Notes: a model not told the origin generated them from the letters alone. 64,000 nt of DNA from Symbiodinium natans (GCA_905221605.1 CAJNDS010002334.1:1-64000); one strand, 5' to 3'. Positions 15,899-29,084 are shown, numbered from the stretch's first letter. Made by a program: numbers and translations.

Positions 15899-18146
15899 GC
15901 GCTTTCTCAAGGGTTATACGGTTTACCAGTCTTTCAAATACTCAAGTAAGGCCTCACAGTCCCCTTCAAGGGCTCCAAAACCTCATCAGGACCTCCCAGA
16001 GCCTTTTTTCCAACTTTTGCGGGCTGCCCGTTGGAAAAATCGCTGAAAAACGTGGCATCGCGCGGGTCCACATTCAGGACCGACAAACGACGAGAAACAT
16101 AGGACGCATCAGAGTACCCCCCCAGTGGCAACCTGAATGGCGCCTATATGAATAAGTACAGGCCCACCACCGACCGCTTGCCACGCAGCGGTGCATTTTT
16201 ATTGTCTTATGTCGGGAGCGGTCCTCACGTCGGGCAAAATTTTGGCGAGCTTCAAAAGTGTGTCTTCTCATCAGAAATCGCACAGTTTTTGGCCCTCATT
16301 TTGAGGCCAGAAATTGGGTCCCAAAACTGGGTCTGCCTGATTCGAAACTCTTAGAAAAGATCCCATTTCGGGCTTCGCTTTGGGGCCCAAAAATGGACCC
16401 TAGAATGGGCCGTAAAACATGGCAAGTGTGCTTTCAATTTTGCGGAGACACGCAAAGCATGCACCACATGTTTGGGTCGGGCGCAAAGATAGTCAGCGGT
16501 CGCTTAAGACTGTTGGCAATAGCGTTATAACGGAACAAGTATTGCACATGACAAGCTGAATTGCAACAGTGGCAACCTGAATGGCGCCTATATGAATAAG
16601 TACAGGCCCACCACCGACCGCTTGCCACGCAGCGGTGCATTTTTATTGTCTTATGTCGGGAGCGGTCCTCACGTCGGGCAAAATTTTGGCGAGCTTCAAA
16701 AGTGTGTCTTCTCATCAGAAATCGCACAGTTTTTGGCCCTCATTTTGAGGCCAGAAATTGGGTCCCAAAACTGGGTCTGCCTGATTCGAAACTCTTAGAA
16801 AAGATCCCATTTCGGGCTTCGCTTTGGGGCCCAAAAATGGGACCCTAGAATGGGCCGTAAAACATGGCAAGTGTGCTTTCAATTTTGCGGAGACACGCAA
16901 AGCATGCACCACATGTTTGGGTCGGGCGCAAAGATAGTCAGCGGTCGCTTAAGACTGTTGGCAATAGCGTTATAACGGAACAAGTATTGCACATGACAAG
17001 CTGAATTGCAACTGCGGGGGCACTCAAACGTGTCCTACGCTTCTTGTGTCTTTTTGGGGTCTGATTTGGCTTCACTCGAGGCACATTCTCCAAACCCCCA
17101 GGCAAAGGGCCTACCTTGTCCCAAATCAATAAAATGTTGTTGAAAATCCCCTTTCCCCCATGGCAATGTTGCAACACGTTGGTCATGTCAGACCGACCTT
17201 CAGCGTCCAACATTGCCATTGGGGGCTCGGGGGCACACGCAAGGGCTTATGACCGGAGACAAGCATCCTTTTCCAGGCTCTTCAGGCTCCAAGCCCTTGC
17301 AATTTCAAGGTAGCTCTCAAGCTCGGGCTGCGCTGCTTACTGCGTTCTGCAGACCCTGCATGCAACACTGCAGCAACCTGCAGACCCTGCAGACCTGCAG
17401 CAAGCATGCGGACTCTGCAGCAAGCCTGCAGGCCCTGCAGCAGCCTGCAGCAAGCCTGCAGACCCCTGCAGCAAGCCTACAGCTGCAGGGTTTGTAGGCC
17501 CCCTCGGCAAGCCTGCAGACCCTGCAGCAGCCTGCAGGCCAGCAGGGCCTGCGGGCCCTGCAGCAAGCCTGCAGACCCCTGCAGCAAGCCTGCAGACCCT
17601 ACAGACCCAGATCCTGCAGCAAACCTGCAGACCCTGCCGCACGCCGCCCCTACAGACCCTACAGCAAGCCTGCAAAACCTGCTGGCTGCCTCTCCCCCCA
17701 GCCTGGATGGCTTCCAGTCCTCAATTACTTGGACATTTTCCTGCTTTCACACGGAGTCCATTTCCCCTTTTAAACACAAAGGCTTGAAGGCCCCAGAGTC
17801 TGCAGGAAGCTTGAAAGCCCCTGACCTGTAGAACTGCAAATTAAAAACCAGGTGTCACACATGCTCCGCGCTGTAGGAAAAGCTCGATTTTTCGGCCAGT
17901 CTAATTTCATGAAAACTAGTACTACACGCTCCGCGCTGTGGGAAAAGCTGGATTTCGCCTCAGGTGTAATTTCATCAAAACTGGTACTACACGCTCCGCG
18001 CTGGGCAAAAACCACAGTGTACTACATGAATGCATAGTTTTTTCAAAACTTTAAGGTTCATGTAATGTTTCTACTTGGAATCAAGGTACTACACGCTGTT
18101 TTCCCACATTTTTTGAGTGTAGTACTCGTGCACAGGTCTGCTACAC
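15899..18146 (+). repeat. Satellite type I, unit U5 (444-bp internal tandem duplication)
   Basis: A 2,248-bp unit. The segment 16123-16566 is repeated at 16567-17010; removing one copy gives the usual length of about 1.8 kb. Confidence 0.92.
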
Positions 18147-19941
18147 GCGCTTTCTCAAGGGTTATACGGTTTACCAGTCTTTCAAATACTCAAGTAAGGC
18201 CTCACAGTCCCCTTCAAGGGCTCCAAAACCTCATCAGGACCTCCCAGAGCCTTTTTTCCAACTTTTGCGGGCTGCCCGTTGGAAAAATCGCTGAAAAACG
18301 TGGCATCGCGCGGGTCCACATTCAGGACCGACAAACGACGAGAAACATAGGACGCATCAGAGTACCCCCCCAGTGGCAACCTGAATGGCGCCTATATGAA
18401 TAAGTACAGGCCCACCACCGACCGCTTGCCACGCAGCGGTGCATTTTTATTGTCTTATGTCGGGAGCGGTCCTCACGTCGGGCAAAATTTTGGCGAGCGT
18501 CAAAAGTGTGTCTTCTCATCAGAAATCGCACAGTTTTTGGCCCTCATTTTGAGGCCAGAAATTGGGTCCCAAAACTGGGTCTGCCTGATTCGAAACTCTT
18601 AGAAAAGATCCCATTTCGGGCGTCGCTTTGGGGCCCAAAAATGGGACCCTAGAATGGGCCGTAAAACATGGCAAGTGTGCTTTCAATTTTGCGGAGACAC
18701 GCAAAGCATGCACCACATGTTTGGGTCGGGCGCAAAGATAGTCAGCGGTCGCTTAAGACTGTTGGCAATAGCGTTATAACGGAACAAGTATTGCACATGA
18801 CAAGCTGAATTGCAACTGCGGGGGCACTCAAACGTGTCCTACGCTTCTTGTGTCTTTTTGGGGTCTGATTTGGCTTCACTCGAGGCACATTCTCCAAACC
18901 CCCAAGCAAAGGGCCTACCTTGTCCCAAATCAATAAAATGTTGTTGAAAATCCCCTTTCCCCCATGGCAATGTTGCAACACGTTGGTTATGTCAGACCGA
19001 CCTTCAGCGTCCAACATTGCCATTGGGGGCTCGGGGGCACACGCAAGGGCTTATGACCGGAGACAAGCATCCTTTTCCAGGCTCTTCAGGCTCCAAGCCC
19101 TTGCAATTTCAAGGTAGCTCTCAAGCTCGGGCTGCGCTGCTTACTGCGTTCTGCAGACCCTGCATGTAACACTGCAGCAACCTGCAGACCCTGCAGACCT
19201 GCAGCAAGCATGCGGACTCTGCAGCAAGCCTGCAGGCCCTGCAGCAGCCTGCAGCAAGCCTGCAGACCCCTGCAGCAAGCCTACAGCTGCAGGGTTTGTA
19301 GGCCCCTCGGCAAGCCTGCAGACCCTGCAGCAGCCTGCAGGCCAGCAGGGCCTGCGGGCCCTGCAGCAAGCCCCTGCAGCAAGCCTGCAGACCCTACAGA
19401 CCCAGATCCTGCAGCAAACCTGCAGACCCTGCCGCACGCCGCCCCTACAGACCCTACAGCAAGCCTGCAAAACCTGCTGGCTGCCTCTCCCCCCAGCCTG
19501 GATGGCTTCCAGTCCTCAATTACTTGGACATTTTCCTGCTTTCACACGGAGTCCATTTCCCCTTTTAAACACAAAGGCTTGAAGGCCCCAGAGTCTGCAG
19601 GAAGCTTGAAAGCCCCTGACCTGTAGAACTGCAAATTAAAAACCAGGTGTCACACATGCTCCGCGCTGTAGGAAAAGCTCGATTTTTCGGCCAGTCTAAT
19701 TTCATGAAAACTAGTACTACACGCTCCGCGCTGTGGGAAAAGCTGGATTTCGCCTCAGGTGTAATTTCATCAAAACTGGTACTACACGCTCCGCGCTGGG
19801 CAAAAACCACAGTGTACTACATGAATGCATAGTTTTTTCAAAACTTTAAGGTTCATGTAATGTTTCTACTTGGAATCAAGGTACTACACGCTGTTTTCCC
19901 ACATTTTTTGAGTGTAGTACTCGTGCACAGGTCTGCTACAC
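18147..19941 (+). repeat. Satellite type I, unit U6
   Basis: Complete 1,795-bp unit of ordinary type I structure. Confidence 0.95.
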
Positions 19942-20985
19942 GCGCTTTCTCAAGGGTTATACGGTTTACCAGTCTTTCAAATACTCAAGTAAGGCCTCAC
20001 AGTCCCCTTCAAGGGCTCCAAAACCTCATCAGGACCTCCCAGAGCCTTTTTTCCAACTTTTGCGGGCTGCCCGTTGGAAAAATCGCTGAAAAACGTGGCA
20101 TCGCGCGGGTCCACATTCAGGACCGACAAACGACGAGAAACATAGGACGCATCAGAGTACCCCCCCAGTGGCAACCTGAATGGCGCCTATATGAATAAGT
20201 ACAGGCCCACCACCGACCGCTTGCCACGCAGCGGTGCATTTTTATTGTCTTATGTCGGGAGCGGTCCTCACGTCGGGCAAAATTTTGGCGAGCGTCAAAA
20301 GTGTGTCTTCTCATCAGAAATCGCACAGTTTTTGGCCCTCATTTTGAGGCCAGAAATTGGGTCCCAAAACTGGGTCTGCCTGATTCGAAACTCTTAGAAA
20401 AGATCCCATTTCGGGCGTCGCTTTGGGGCCCAAAAATGGGACCCTAGAATGGGCCGTAAAACATGGCAAGTGTGCTTTCAATTTTGCGGAGACACGCAAA
20501 GCATGCACCACATGTTTGGGTCGGGCGCAAAGATAGTCAGCGGTCGCTTAAGACTGTTGGCAATAGCGTTATAACGGAACAAGTATTGCACATGACAAGC
20601 TGAATTGCAACTGCGGGGGCACTCAAACGTGTCCTACGCTTCTTGTGTCTTTTTGGGGTCTGATTTGGCTTCACTCGAGGCACATTCTCCAAACCCCCAA
20701 GCAAAGGGCCTACCTTGTCCCAAATCAATAAAATGTTGTTGAAAATCCCCTTTCCCCCATGGCAACGTTGCAACACGTTGGTTATGTCAGACCGACCTTC
20801 AGCGTCCAACATTGCCATTGGGGGCTCGGGGGCACACGCAAGGGCTTATGACCGGAGACAAGCATCCTTTTCCAGGCTCTTCAGGCTCCAAGCCCTTGCA
20901 ATTTCAAGGTAGCTCTCAAGCTCGGGCTGCGCTGCTTACTGCGTTCTGCAGACCCTGCATGTAACACTGCAGCAACCTGCAGACC
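19942..20985 (+). repeat. Satellite type I, unit U7 (truncated)
   Basis: It ends inside the CTGCAG minisatellite at AACCTGCAGACC, where unrelated sequence begins. This is the right edge of array I. Confidence 0.92.
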
Positions 20986-22018
20986 AAGGACAGAAAAGAA
21001 ACTCTGCTTTTCTGGCTGGAGTGCCCTTAATTCTTTGTCTTTCGTTTTGGTTGCGTGTTGCAATTCTTCCCTGGATTCAGCACCATTCAACGAATTTTCA
21101 AAATTTCTAAAGTTTCCGAAAAATGTTGAAAAACCCTCAAAATCAACACTTAATCAGTTAAATTTGTTGAATTTACTCTGGTGTTTCGCTCGCTTCGCTC
21201 GCACTTATTCACATTCTGGAAATACACTTTGCAATTTTCAAGTGGTTTGGCTTGGGCGTCGCGCGACCTGAACGAATCAACACCACGGTTGAACTCGTCT
21301 CGTCCTGCAGTTGATTTCTGCCCAAACGGCACTGTCAGAGGCTTTCAAAAACACTTGTTTCAAAGCATTGAACTTTCCAAGCTGCAGTTTCCACCGAGCC
21401 ATTTTAACAAACATGTTGCATCTTCAAGTGTTCTTGTTGACTCTGCACCCTTCTTTCTCCTCTGCTGCCTTTAGGCCTTGCACCAAAACCTGGAGAGTCT
21501 GAAATCAAGATGAGGGGCAGCAAAATTGATCGAAAAGGTAGGGAAGCTTCAGTGACCTCCACAGTAGTCAGCATACAGGCAGAGGTGGACGACAGCAAGT
21601 ACACAGTTGTCAGCTTATTTTATGGCGACAGGAACAACGTTAAAGCGGGAATGGAGATTTGAGTTGGGGAAGAACATGTTGATAAGAAGGGTAGGCTAAA
21701 TCAAGACAGCCACGGCGTTAGTGCTACGGGCGTTGTCACCGACTACAACTCTGCAGTGCACCGAACCACAGCCTGGCCAAAGAAGTGGATTTTGATTCCA
21801 TCGAAGAGGAAACAAACCATTTCATGGTGTCACTTTTCTTCCGCAAGGGCCATTACTACATGACCGCCGACGGCCGGTACATGTGGTTTCTCCGCTTTGA
21901 TCTTCTTGGAACTTCCTGGCCGACCGCTGCAAGGACACGATGAACAAGATTGAAAAGTCTGGCAAGTTGATCCCACAATCCATGCGGAAGGCAAATGGGT
22001 CGCAGGTCTATCTCACAT
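20986..22018 (+). other. Non-satellite island with possible decayed coding sequence
   Basis: About 1 kb separating the two satellite subfamilies. It begins A/T-rich (about 20990-21180) and includes TTCGCTCGCTTCGCTCGC near 21186. From about 21590 to 22010 on the plus strand two phrases look coding: VSLFYGDRNNV, which ends at a TGA near 21660, and, around 21790-21950, EEETNHFMVSLFFRKGHYY. Both are broken by stops and frame changes. The tract TTTCTCCTCTGCTGCCTTTAG near 21470 resembles an intron end. I recognise no family. Confidence 0.5.
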
Positions 22019-23074
22019 ACTGCGGGGGCACTCAAACGTGTCCTACGCTTCTTGTGTCTTTCTGGGGTCGGATTTGGCTTCACTTGAGGCACATTCTCCA
22101 AACCCCCAGCAAAGGGCCTACCTTGTCCCAAATCAATAAGTGTTGTCGAAAATCCCCTTTCCCCAATGGCAATGTTGCAACACGTTGGTCATGTCAGACC
22201 GACCTTCGGCATCCATTGGGGGCTCGGGGGCACACGCAAGGGCTTGTGACCGGAGACAAGCATCCTTTTCCAGGCTCTTCAGGCTCCAAGTCCTTGCGAT
22301 TTCAAGGTAGCTCTCAAGGTCGGGCTGCGCTGCTTACTGCGTTCTGCAGACCCTGCATGTAACACTGCAGCAACCTGCAGACCCTGCAGACCTGCAGCAA
22401 GCATGCGGACTCTGCAGCAAGCCTGCAGGCCCTGCAGCAGCCTGACGCAGCAAGCCTGCAGACCCCTGCAGCAAGCCTAGCTGCAAGGTCTGTAAGCTGT
22501 CGGCAAGCCTGCAGACCCTGCAGCAGCCTGCAGGCCAGCAGCGCCTGCGGGCAACCTGCAGACCCTGCCGCACGCCGCCCCTACAGACCCTACAGCAAGC
22601 CTGCAAAACCTGCTGCCTGCCTCTCCCCCAGCCTGCATGGCTTCCAGTCTTCAATTACTTGGGCATTTTCCTGCATTCACACAGAGTCCATTTCCCCTTG
22701 TAAACACAAAGGCTTGAAGGCCCCAGAGTCTGCAGGAAGCTTGAAAGCCCCTGACCTGTAGAACTGCAAATTAAAAACCAGGTGTCACATGCTCCGCGCT
22801 GTAGGAAAAGCTGGATTTTTCCGCCAGTCTAATTTCATGAAAACTAGTACTACACGCTCCGGGCTGTGGGAAAAGCTGGATTTCGCCTCGGGTGTAATTT
22901 CATCAAAACTGGTACTACACGCTCCGCGCTGGGGAAAAACCACAGTGTACTACATGAATGCATAGTTTTTTCAAAACTTTAAGGTTCATGTAATGTTTCT
23001 ACTTGGAATCAAGGTACTACACGCTGTTTTCCCGCATTTTTTGAGTGTAGTACTCGTGTACAGGTCTGCTACAC
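22019..23074 (+). repeat. Satellite type II, unit U8 (partial)
   Basis: Left edge of array II, entering the unit at ACTGCGGGGGCACTC. It still has the segment CACTTGAGGCACATTCTCC that most later type II units have lost. Confidence 0.92.
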
Positions 23075-24757
23075 GCGCTTTCTCAAGGGTTATACGGTTT
23101 ACCAGTCTTTCAAATACTCAAGTAAGGCCTCACAATCCCCTTCAAGGGCTCCAAAACCTCATCAGGACCTCCCAGAGCCTTTTTTCCACTTCTGCGGGCT
23201 GCCCGTTGGAAAAATCGCTGAAAAACGCGGTATCGCGCGGGTCCACATTCAGGACCGACAAACGACGAGAAACATAGGACGCATCAGAGTACCCCCCCAG
23301 TGGCAACCTGAATGGCGCCTATATGAATAAGTACAGGCCCACCACCGACCGCTTGCCACGCAGCGGTGCATTTTTATTGTCTTATGTCGGGAGCGGTCCT
23401 CACGTCGGGCAAAATTTCGGCGAGCTTCAAAAGTGTGTCTTCTCATCAGAAATCGCACAGTTTTTGGCCTTCATTTTGAGGCCAGAAATTGGGTCCCAAA
23501 ACTGGTCTGCCTGATTCGAAACTCTTAGAGAAGATCCCATTTCGGGCTTCGCTTTGGGGCCCAAAAATAGGACCCCAGAATGGGCCGTGAAACGTGGCAA
23601 GTGTGCTTTCAATTTTGCGGAGACACGCAAAGCATGCACCACATGTTTGGGTCGGGCGCAAAGATAATCAGCGGTCGCTTAAGACTGTTGGCAATAGCGT
23701 TATAACGGAACAAGTATTGCACATGACAAGCTGAATTGCAACTGCGGGGGCACTCAAACGTGTCCTACGCTTCTTGTGTCTTTCTGGGGTCGGATTTGGC
23801 TCCAAATCAATAAGTGTTGTCGAAAATCCCCTTTCCCCAATGGCAATGTTGCAACACGTTGGTCATGTCAGACCGACCTTCGGCATCCAACATTGCCATT
23901 GGGGGCTCGGGGGCACACGCAAGGGCTTGTGACCGGAGACAAGCATCCTTTTCCAGGCTCTTCAGGCTCCAAGTCCTTGCGATTTCAAGGTAGCTCTCAA
24001 GGTCGGGCTGCGCTGCTTACTGCGTTCTGCAGACCCTGCATGTAACACTGCAGCAACCTGCAGACCCTGCAGACCTGCAGCAAGCATGCGGACTCTGCAG
24101 CAAGCCTGCAGGCCCTGCAGCAGCCTGACGCAGCAAGCCTGCAGACCCCTGCAGCAAGCCTAGCTGCAGGGTCTGTAGGCTGTCGGCAAGCCTGCAGACC
24201 CTGCAGCAGCCTGCAGGCCAGCAGCGCCTGCGGGCAACCTGCAGACCCTGCCGCACGCCGCCCCTACAGACCCTACAGCAAGCCTGCAAAACCTGCTGCC
24301 TGCCTCTCCCCCAGCCTGCATGGCTTCCAGTCTTCAATTACTTGGGCATTTTCCTGCATTCACACAGAGTCCATTTCCCCTTGTAAACACAAAGGCTTGA
24401 AGGCCCCAGAGTCTGCAGGAAGCTTGAAAGCCCCTGACCTGTAGAACTGCAAATTAAAAACCAGGTGTCACATGCTCCGCGCTGTAGGAAAAGCTGGATT
24501 TTTCCGCCAGTCTAATTTCATGAAAACTAGTACTACACGCTCCGCGCTGTGGGAAAAGCTGGATTTCGCCTCGGGTGTAATTTCATCAAAACTGGTACTA
24601 CACGCTCCGCGCTGGGGAAAAACCACAGTGTACTACATGAATGCATAGTTTTTTCAAAACTTTAAGGTTCATGTAATGTTTCTACTTGGAATCAAGGTAC
24701 TACACGCTGTTTTCCCGCATTTTTTGAGTGTAGTACTCGTGTACAGGTCTGCTACAC
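23075..24757 (+). repeat. Satellite type II, unit U9
   Basis: A 1,683-bp unit. Type II markers: AATAAGTGTTGTCGAAAATC, GTGTACAGG, and a deletion of about 50 bp giving GGCTCCAAATCAATAAG. Confidence 0.95.
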
Positions 24758-26372
24758 GCGCTTTCTCAAGGGTTATACGGTTTACCAGTCTTTCAAATAC
24801 TCAAGTAAGGCCTCACAATCCCCTTCAAGGGCTCCAAAACCTCATCAGGACCTCCCAGAGCCTTTTTCCAACTTTTGCGGGCTGCCCGTTGGAAAAATCG
24901 CTGAAAAACGTGGTATCGCGCGGGTCCACATTCAGGACCGACAAACGACGAGAAACATAGGACGCATCAGAGTACCCCCCCAGTGGCAACCTGAATGGCG
25001 CCTATATGAATAAGTACAGGCCCACCACCGACCGCTTGCCACGCAGCGGTGCATTTTTATTGTCTTATGTCGGGAGCGGTCCTCACGTCGGGCAAAATTT
25101 CGGCGAGCTTCAAAAGTGTGTCTTCTCATCAGAAATCGCACAGTTTTTGGCCTTCATTTTGAGGCCAGAAATTGGGTCCCAAAACTGGGTCTGCCTGATT
25201 CGAAACTCTTAGAGAAGATCCCATTTCGGGCTTCGCTTTGGGGCCCAAAAATAGGACCCCAGAATGGGCCGTGAAACGTGGCAAGTGTGCTTTCAATTTT
25301 GCGGAGACACGCAAAGCATGCACCACATGTTTGGGTCGGGCGCAAAGATAATCAGCGGTCGCTTAAGACTGTTGGCAATAGCGTTATAACGGAACAAGTA
25401 TTGCACATGACAAGCTGAATTGCAACTGCGGGGGCACTCAAACGTGTCCTACGCTTCTTGTGTCTTTCTGGGGTCGGATTTGGCTCCAAATCAATAAGTG
25501 TTGTCGAAAATCCCCTTTCCCCAATGGCAATGTTGCAACACGTTGGTCATGTCAGACCGACCTTCGGCATCCAACATTGCCATTGGGGGCTCGGGGGCAC
25601 ACGCAAGGGCTTGTGACCGGAGACAAGCATCCTTTTCCAGGCTCTTCAGGCTCCAAGTCCTTGCGATTTCAAGGTAGCTCTCAAGGTCGGGCTGCGCTGC
25701 TTACTGCGTTCTGCAGACCCTGCATGTAACACTGCAGCAACCTGCAGACAAGCCTGCAGACCCCTGCAGCAAGCCTAGCTGCAAGGTCTGTAAGCTGTCG
25801 GCAAGCCTGCAGACCCTGCAGCAGCCTGCAGGCCAGCAGCGCCTGCGGGCAACCTGCAGACCCTGCCGCACGCCGCCCCTCCAGACCCTACAGCAAGCCT
25901 GCAAAACCTGCTGCCTGCCTCTCCCCCAGCCTGCATGGCTTCCAGTCTTCAATTACTTGGGCATTTTCCTGCATTCACACAGAGTCCATTTCCCCTTGTA
26001 AACACAAAGGCTTGAAGGCCCCAGAGTCTGCAGGAAGCTTGAAAGCCCCTGACCTGTAGAACTGCAAATTAAAAACCAGGTGTCACATGCTCCGCGCTGT
26101 AGGAAAAGCTGGATTTTTCCGCCAGTCTAATTTCATGAAAACTAGTACTACACGCTCCGGGCTGTGGGAAAAGCTGGATTTCGCCTCGGGTGTAATTTCA
26201 TCAAAACTGGTACTACACGCTCCGCGCTGGGGAAAAACCACAGTGTACTACATGAATGCATAGTTTTTTCAAAACTTTAAGGTTCATGTAATGTTTCTAC
26301 TTGGAATCAAGGTACTACACGCTGTTTTCCCGCATTTTTTGAGTGTAGTACTCGTGTACAGGTCTGCTACAC
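24758..26372 (+). repeat. Satellite type II, unit U10
   Basis: A 1,615-bp unit, short because part of the minisatellite near 25740 is deleted. Confidence 0.95.
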
Positions 26373-28061
26373 GCGCTTTCTCAAGGGTTATACGGTTTAC
26401 CAGTCTTTCAAATACTCAAGTAAGGCCTCACAATCCCCTTCAAGGGCTCCAAAACCTCATCAGGACCTCCCAGAGCCTTTTTTCCAACTTTTGCGGGCTG
26501 CCCGTTGGAAAAATCGCTGAAAAACGTGGTATCGCGCGGGTCCACATTCAGGACCGACAAACGACGAGAAACATAGGACGCATCAGAGTACCCCCCCAGT
26601 GGCAACCTGAATGGCGCCTATATGAATAAGTACAGGCCCACCACCGACCGCTTGCCACGCAGCGGTGCATTTTTATTGTCTTATGTCGGGAGCGGTCCTC
26701 ACGTCGGGCAAAATTTCGGCGAGCTTCAAAAGTGTGTCTTCTCATCAGAAATCGCACAGTTTTTGGCCTTCATTTTGAGGCCAGAAATTGGGTCCCAAAA
26801 CTGGGTCTGCCTGATTCGAAACTCTTAGAGAAGATCCCATTTCGGGCTTCGCTTTGGGGCCCAAAAATAGGACCCCAGAATGGGCCGTGAAACGTGGCAA
26901 GTGTGCTTTCAATTTTGCGGAGACACGCAAAGCATGCACCACATGTTTGGGTCGGGCGCAAAGATAATCAGCGGTCGCTTAAGACTGTTGGCAATAGCGT
27001 TATAACGGAACAAGTATTGCACATGACAAGCTGAATTGCAACTGCGGGGGCACTCAAACGTGTCCTACGCTTCTTGTGTCTTTCTGGGGTCGGATTTGGC
27101 TTGGCTCAAATCAATAAGTGTTGTCGAAAATCCCCTTTCCCCAATGGCAATGTTGCAACACGTTGGTCATGTCAGACCGACCTTCGGCATCCAACATTGC
27201 CATTGGGGGCTCGGGGGCACACGCAAGGGCTTGTGACCGGAGACAAGCATCCTTTTCCAGGCTCTTCAGGCTCCAAGTCCTTGCGATTTCAAGGTAGCTC
27301 TCAAGGTCGGGCTGCGCTGCTTACTGCGTTCTGCAGACCCTGCATGTAACACTGCAGCAACCTGCAGACCCTGCAGACCTGCAGCAAGCATGCGGACTCT
27401 GCAGCAAGCCTGCAGGCCCTGCAGCAGCCTGACGCAGCAAGCCTGCAGACCCCTGCAGCAAGCCTAGCTGCAAGGTCTGTAAGCTGTCGGCAAGCCTGCA
27501 GACCCTGCAGCAGCCTGCAGGCCAGCAGCGCCTGCGGGCAACCTGCAGACCCTGCCGCACGCCGCCCCTACAGACCCTACAGCAAGCCTGCAAAACCTGC
27601 TGCCTGCCTCTCCCCCAGCCTGCATGGCTTCCAGTCTTCAATTACTTGGGCATTTTCCTGCATTCACACAGAGTCCATTTCCCCTTGTAAACACAAAGGC
27701 TTGAAGGCCCCAGAGTCTGCAGGAAGCTTGAAAGCCCCTGACCTGTAGAACTGCAAATTAAAAACCAGGTGTCACATGCTCCGCGCTGTAGGAAAAGCTG
27801 GATTTTTCCGCCAGTCTAATTTCATGAAAACTAGTACTACACGCTCCGGGCTGTGGGAAAAGCTGGATTTCGCCTCGGGTGTAATTTCATCAAAACTGGT
27901 ACTACACGCTCCGCGCTGGGGAAAAACCACAGTGTACTACATGAATGCATAGTTTTTTCAAAACTTTAAGGTTCATGTAATGTTTCTACTTGGAATCAAG
28001 GTACTACACGCTGTTTTCCCGCATTTTTTGAGTGTAGTACTCGTGTACAGGTCTGCTACAC
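26373..28061 (+). repeat. Satellite type II, unit U11
   Basis: Complete 1,689-bp unit. Confidence 0.95.
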
Positions 28062-28080
28062 GCGCTTTCTCAAGGGTTAT
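28062..28080 (+). repeat. Satellite type II, unit U12 (first 19 bp)
   Basis: Ends ...GGGTTAT at 28080, where element 2 begins. The unit resumes with ACGGTTTACC at 35858. Confidence 0.93.
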
Positions 28081-28305
28081 CTCATCAATGGACCGGCATC
28101 GAGAGAAGAATGAATCGGTGGTCGTGGGAATATATAAATTCAGAATCACATTCCAAAGAGAACATGCGTATACAGTGAAGCAAGCAGTATTCGGACCTCT
28201 TCTTTTTGTCCAAGTGGGGTCGAACGTGACTGTGGCTCTGGCACCTTGTAGCTGAGTAGGTCTCAGCACCTTACTGAAACGAGCCGAAGTCTGAGCTCTC
28301 CCCCT
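28081..28305 (-). repeat. Element 2 repeat B2 (3' end)
   Basis: 225 bp, identical by eye to B1 (29085-29309) at offset 1004. It abuts satellite TTAT at 28080. Confidence 0.93.
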
Positions 28306-28854
28306 GCTATTGCCCTCACAGGTCCAGCCTAAGTGAGTCGGCCTGAAACAGGATACGGTGAGTCGAAGTCGCTCACTTCAAGAAGCTGGTGGTTGATGCT
28401 GAGAGCTTGACGCAGCACTGGCACTTGGTTGTTGAGGTTCATGCTCTGGGTCCACAAACTGCCACTGACGCAAACGCCGTGTGGCCTCCTCTCTCCGAAG
28501 ATCCTCTCGGTCTGCAAGAACGTCTTCCAAAACCTCAGCCACCTTCATCAAGGAATCCATGTTCAAGGTACGCAGCCACTGACGAAACTCGTTGAGCTGA
28601 GCTTGCGTCAAAGTGCGCTCCATGATGAGTATTCAGTAAGTTTGACTGACACGGGGCACAGCCAGCTTGAGCAAAGGAGAAGTCTCAGGTACTCTAAAGC
28701 TGAAACGAGATCTATTTGCAGCAGGTACCAGCAGCGGTCTTGCACTCCTGTCGGGCATACGTCTGCAGAGAACCTGAAGCGTGGGTCAGCACAGCTGCAC
28801 ACCTGAAGAGAACAACTCTGTGGTGCACAAAGAAAAGGGGATGGGAGAGGCGGG
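28306..28854 (-). other. Element 2 spacer between A2 and B2
   Basis: 549 bp lying between the paired repeats, against 47 bp in element 1. It holds the small ORF 28378-28623. The rest (28624-28854) shows no gene. Confidence 0.75.
28378..28623 (-). CDS. Small charged helical ORF in the 3' spacer
   Basis: 81 codons from ATG. The first 55 residues are rich in Leu, Glu, Arg and Asp with helical spacing (for example EVLEDVLADREDLRREEA), which suggests a short coiled coil. The tail is Gln/Pro/Ser/Ala-rich. Nothing like it is in element 1. It may be a captured or accessory gene, or chance. No family is recognised. Confidence 0.4.
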   Translation of the reverse strand: MERTLTQAQLNEFRQWLRTLNMDSLMKVAEVLEDVLADREDLRREEATRRLRQWQFVDPEHEPQQPSASAASSSQHQPPAS

Positions 28855-29084
28855 TGAAATTTCTTTCCTCAGATCTGCAGCTCAAGCCGAATGTTGCTCG
28901 AAGTCAAAATTTGGGAAGCTGACACGAAAGACGAACAACCTCTTCAAGAAAATGGGAACACATGCACTGTGCAACATGTCAAAAGCTGCAAAGACTGAAA
29001 GCACAGGAGATGCCTAAATGACATGAACGGTCATTTTCCATTTTCAAGATAAAACGCTTGCTCGTACCTCGCTGGCACGCTTAT
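28855..29084 (-). repeat. Element 2 repeat A2
   Basis: 230 bp, matching A1 (35628-35857) at offset 6773 without length change. It contains no spliced-leader remnant. Its outer end is CACGCTTAT. Confidence 0.93.

Noticed and set aside
28660-28680. GCTTGAGCAAAGG in element 2 as another spliced-leader relic
   Set aside because: Only about eight bases match the leader before it diverges; no acceptor comparison supports it.
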